DNA of 64,000 bases, from contig NZ_JARUBL010000001.1 of the NCBI RefSeq assembly GCF_029626155.1, forward strand, positions 5,188,501 through 5,252,500. Direction: 5' to 3'. Of the stretch, positions 63,389-64,000 are shown in pieces. This DNA comes from Solwaraspora sp. WMMD1047. Its GTDB lineage: Bacteria > Actinomycetota > Actinomycetes > Mycobacteriales > Micromonosporaceae. The position numbers were made by a program, and so were the translations under genes. Within the stretch, counting starts at the first letter, position 1. The number at the start of each line of letters is the position of its first letter. The notes beneath the pieces are model-generated. The model saw only the letters and a program-made list of their open reading frames with translations. It had not been told where the DNA came from and did no database searches.

Positions 63389-64000
63389 TCATTTCCTTCC
63401 GTCGAGTCCGTCGAGTGCGGCGGGGGCCGGGCCGGTGGAGGCCCGGACGACCAGTTCGGTGGGGAGCAGCACCTGCCGGGCGGTCGGGTCGGCCGGCGGG
63501 TCGAGCAGGAGTTCACCGGCCCGGACGCCCTTCTCCACGGCCGGTTGCCGGATCGTGGTGAGGCCGGCCGCGGCGGCCTCGGGGATGTCGTCGAAGCCGG
63601 TCACCGAGATGTCCCGGCCGGGTCGCAGGCCACGGGCCAGGACCGCGTCGAGCGCACCGAGGGCGAGCAGGTCGGTCACGGCGAGGATGGCGGTCGGCCG
63701 GTCGGCCCGGTCGAGGGCGTACGAGGCGGCCAGCGCGCCGTGTTCGCGGCTGTTCGCCGCCGCGTGCACCGTGATCATGTCGGACCAGGCAACGCCCACC
63801 TCGGCGAGCGCGTCGCGGAAGCCGCCGGCCCGGGCGCGGGTGACGTCGTACCCGATCTCCTCCGGACCGGCCAGGGTGACCGGTCCGTCGGCTCGGCCGG
63901 GCAGCAGGAAGTCGGAGATCACCGCGACCCGGCGGTGGCCGAGGGTGGCCACGTGCCCGGCCGCCCGGCGGGCGGCGGCCTGCTCGTCGATGCCGACGAA
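63389..64000 (-). CDS. LacI-family transcriptional regulator, C-terminal part
   Basis: The gene runs off the right edge, so the DNA-binding domain is not visible. The sugar-binding domain is clear: FVGIDEQAAARRAAGHVATL, GHRRVAVISDFLLPG, RPTAILAVTDLLALGALDAV, ISVTGFDDIPEAAAAGLTTI and QPAVEKGVRAGELLL. It probably represses a sugar-use operon outside the window. A small gene follows two bases after its stop. Confidence 0.88.
   Translation of the reverse strand, partial: FVGIDEQAAARRAAGHVATLGHRRVAVISDFLLPGRADGPVTLAGPEEIGYDVTRARAGGFRDALAEVGVAWSDMITVHAAANSREHGALAASYALDRADRPTAILAVTDLLALGALDAVLARGLRPGRDISVTGFDDIPEAAAAGLTTIRQPAVEKGVRAGELLLDPPADPTARQVLLPTELVVRASTGPAPAALDGLDGRK

Overview
The window comes from a very GC-rich actinomycete, most likely a member of the Micromonosporaceae. 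GTG starts are frequent, gene density is high with many 4-base stop/start overlaps, and the gene families are typical of high-GC Gram-positives: QcrCAB with actinobacterial CtaE/CtaF/CtaC, ErpA, DUF3043, DUF4191, DUF397/DUF5753 and an SCO5389-family protein. The backbone follows the order I remember for Mycobacterium tuberculosis Rv2191-Rv2219: UvrC-like DEDD exonuclease, trpD, ctaE-qcrCAB, ctaF/ctaC, adoK, erpA, glycerate kinase, DUF3043, cobT/cobS, gcvT, leucyl aminopeptidase, E2 acyltransferase, SDR39U1 epimerase, lipB, lipA, DUF4191. That comparison is from memory and was not computed.

1-10.6 kb: the edge of a NYN-domain gene, the DEDD/GIY-YIG nuclease, a RelA/SpoT homologue, a NUDIX hydrolase coupled to a sugar nucleotidyltransferase, a stand-alone Lrp-type ligand-binding domain, an alpha/beta hydrolase, a secreted DUF4142 protein, trpD, a degenerate receiver protein and a CtaG-type oxidase assembly factor. 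10.6-18.4 kb: the aerobic respiratory core (ctaE-qcrC-qcrA-qcrB forward, ctaF-ctaC reverse), interrupted by a divergent SDR/TetR pair with a clear operator set and a small zinc-ribbon-like gene. 18.6-23.1 kb: accessory genes, namely a cysteine desulfurase with an in-frame minisatellite insert translationally coupled to a TusA-like carrier, a broken XRE/DUF5753 regulator with an intact DUF397 gene, and a two-gene XRE-ImmA/IrrE plus PIN module. 23.2-29.5 kb: adoK, erpA, glycerate kinase, nadA, a MurA-family gene and DUF3043.

29.5-39.9 kb: a second accessory stretch, with AzlCD under a divergent XRE-cupin regulator, a three-gene ABC exporter, a 1218-residue protein (charged repeat-rich disordered half, TPR-like helices, WG repeats), an aldo/keto reductase and a site-2 protease. 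40.0-51.1 kb: a CobU-CobT fusion and cobS, a DUF2314-like protein, gcvT, pepA, lpdA and sucB. 51.2-56.3 kb: an SDR39U1 epimerase, a MinD/CooC-like ATPase with an SCO5389-family partner behind two Zur-box-like sites, a polytopic membrane protein and lipB. 56.3-64.0 kb: lipA, then an FAD oxidoreductase and a large LuxR-family ATPase regulator lying between lipA and DUF4191, two small hypothetical genes, and the C-terminal part of a LacI-family regulator running off the end.

Functionally, lipB and lipA make the lipoyl cofactor used by SucB and recycled by LpdA, and also by the glycine cleavage system to which GcvT belongs. ErpA and the cysteine desulfurase belong to Fe-S or sulfur supply, which LipA, NadA and the Rieske protein need. 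The intergenic DNA is unusually informative: several operator-type palindromes sit between divergent regulator/target pairs, and many convergent gene pairs are separated by strong hairpins. There is no gene-free gap longer than 300 bases. No tRNA, rRNA, CRISPR array, insertion sequence or phage structural gene was recognised.
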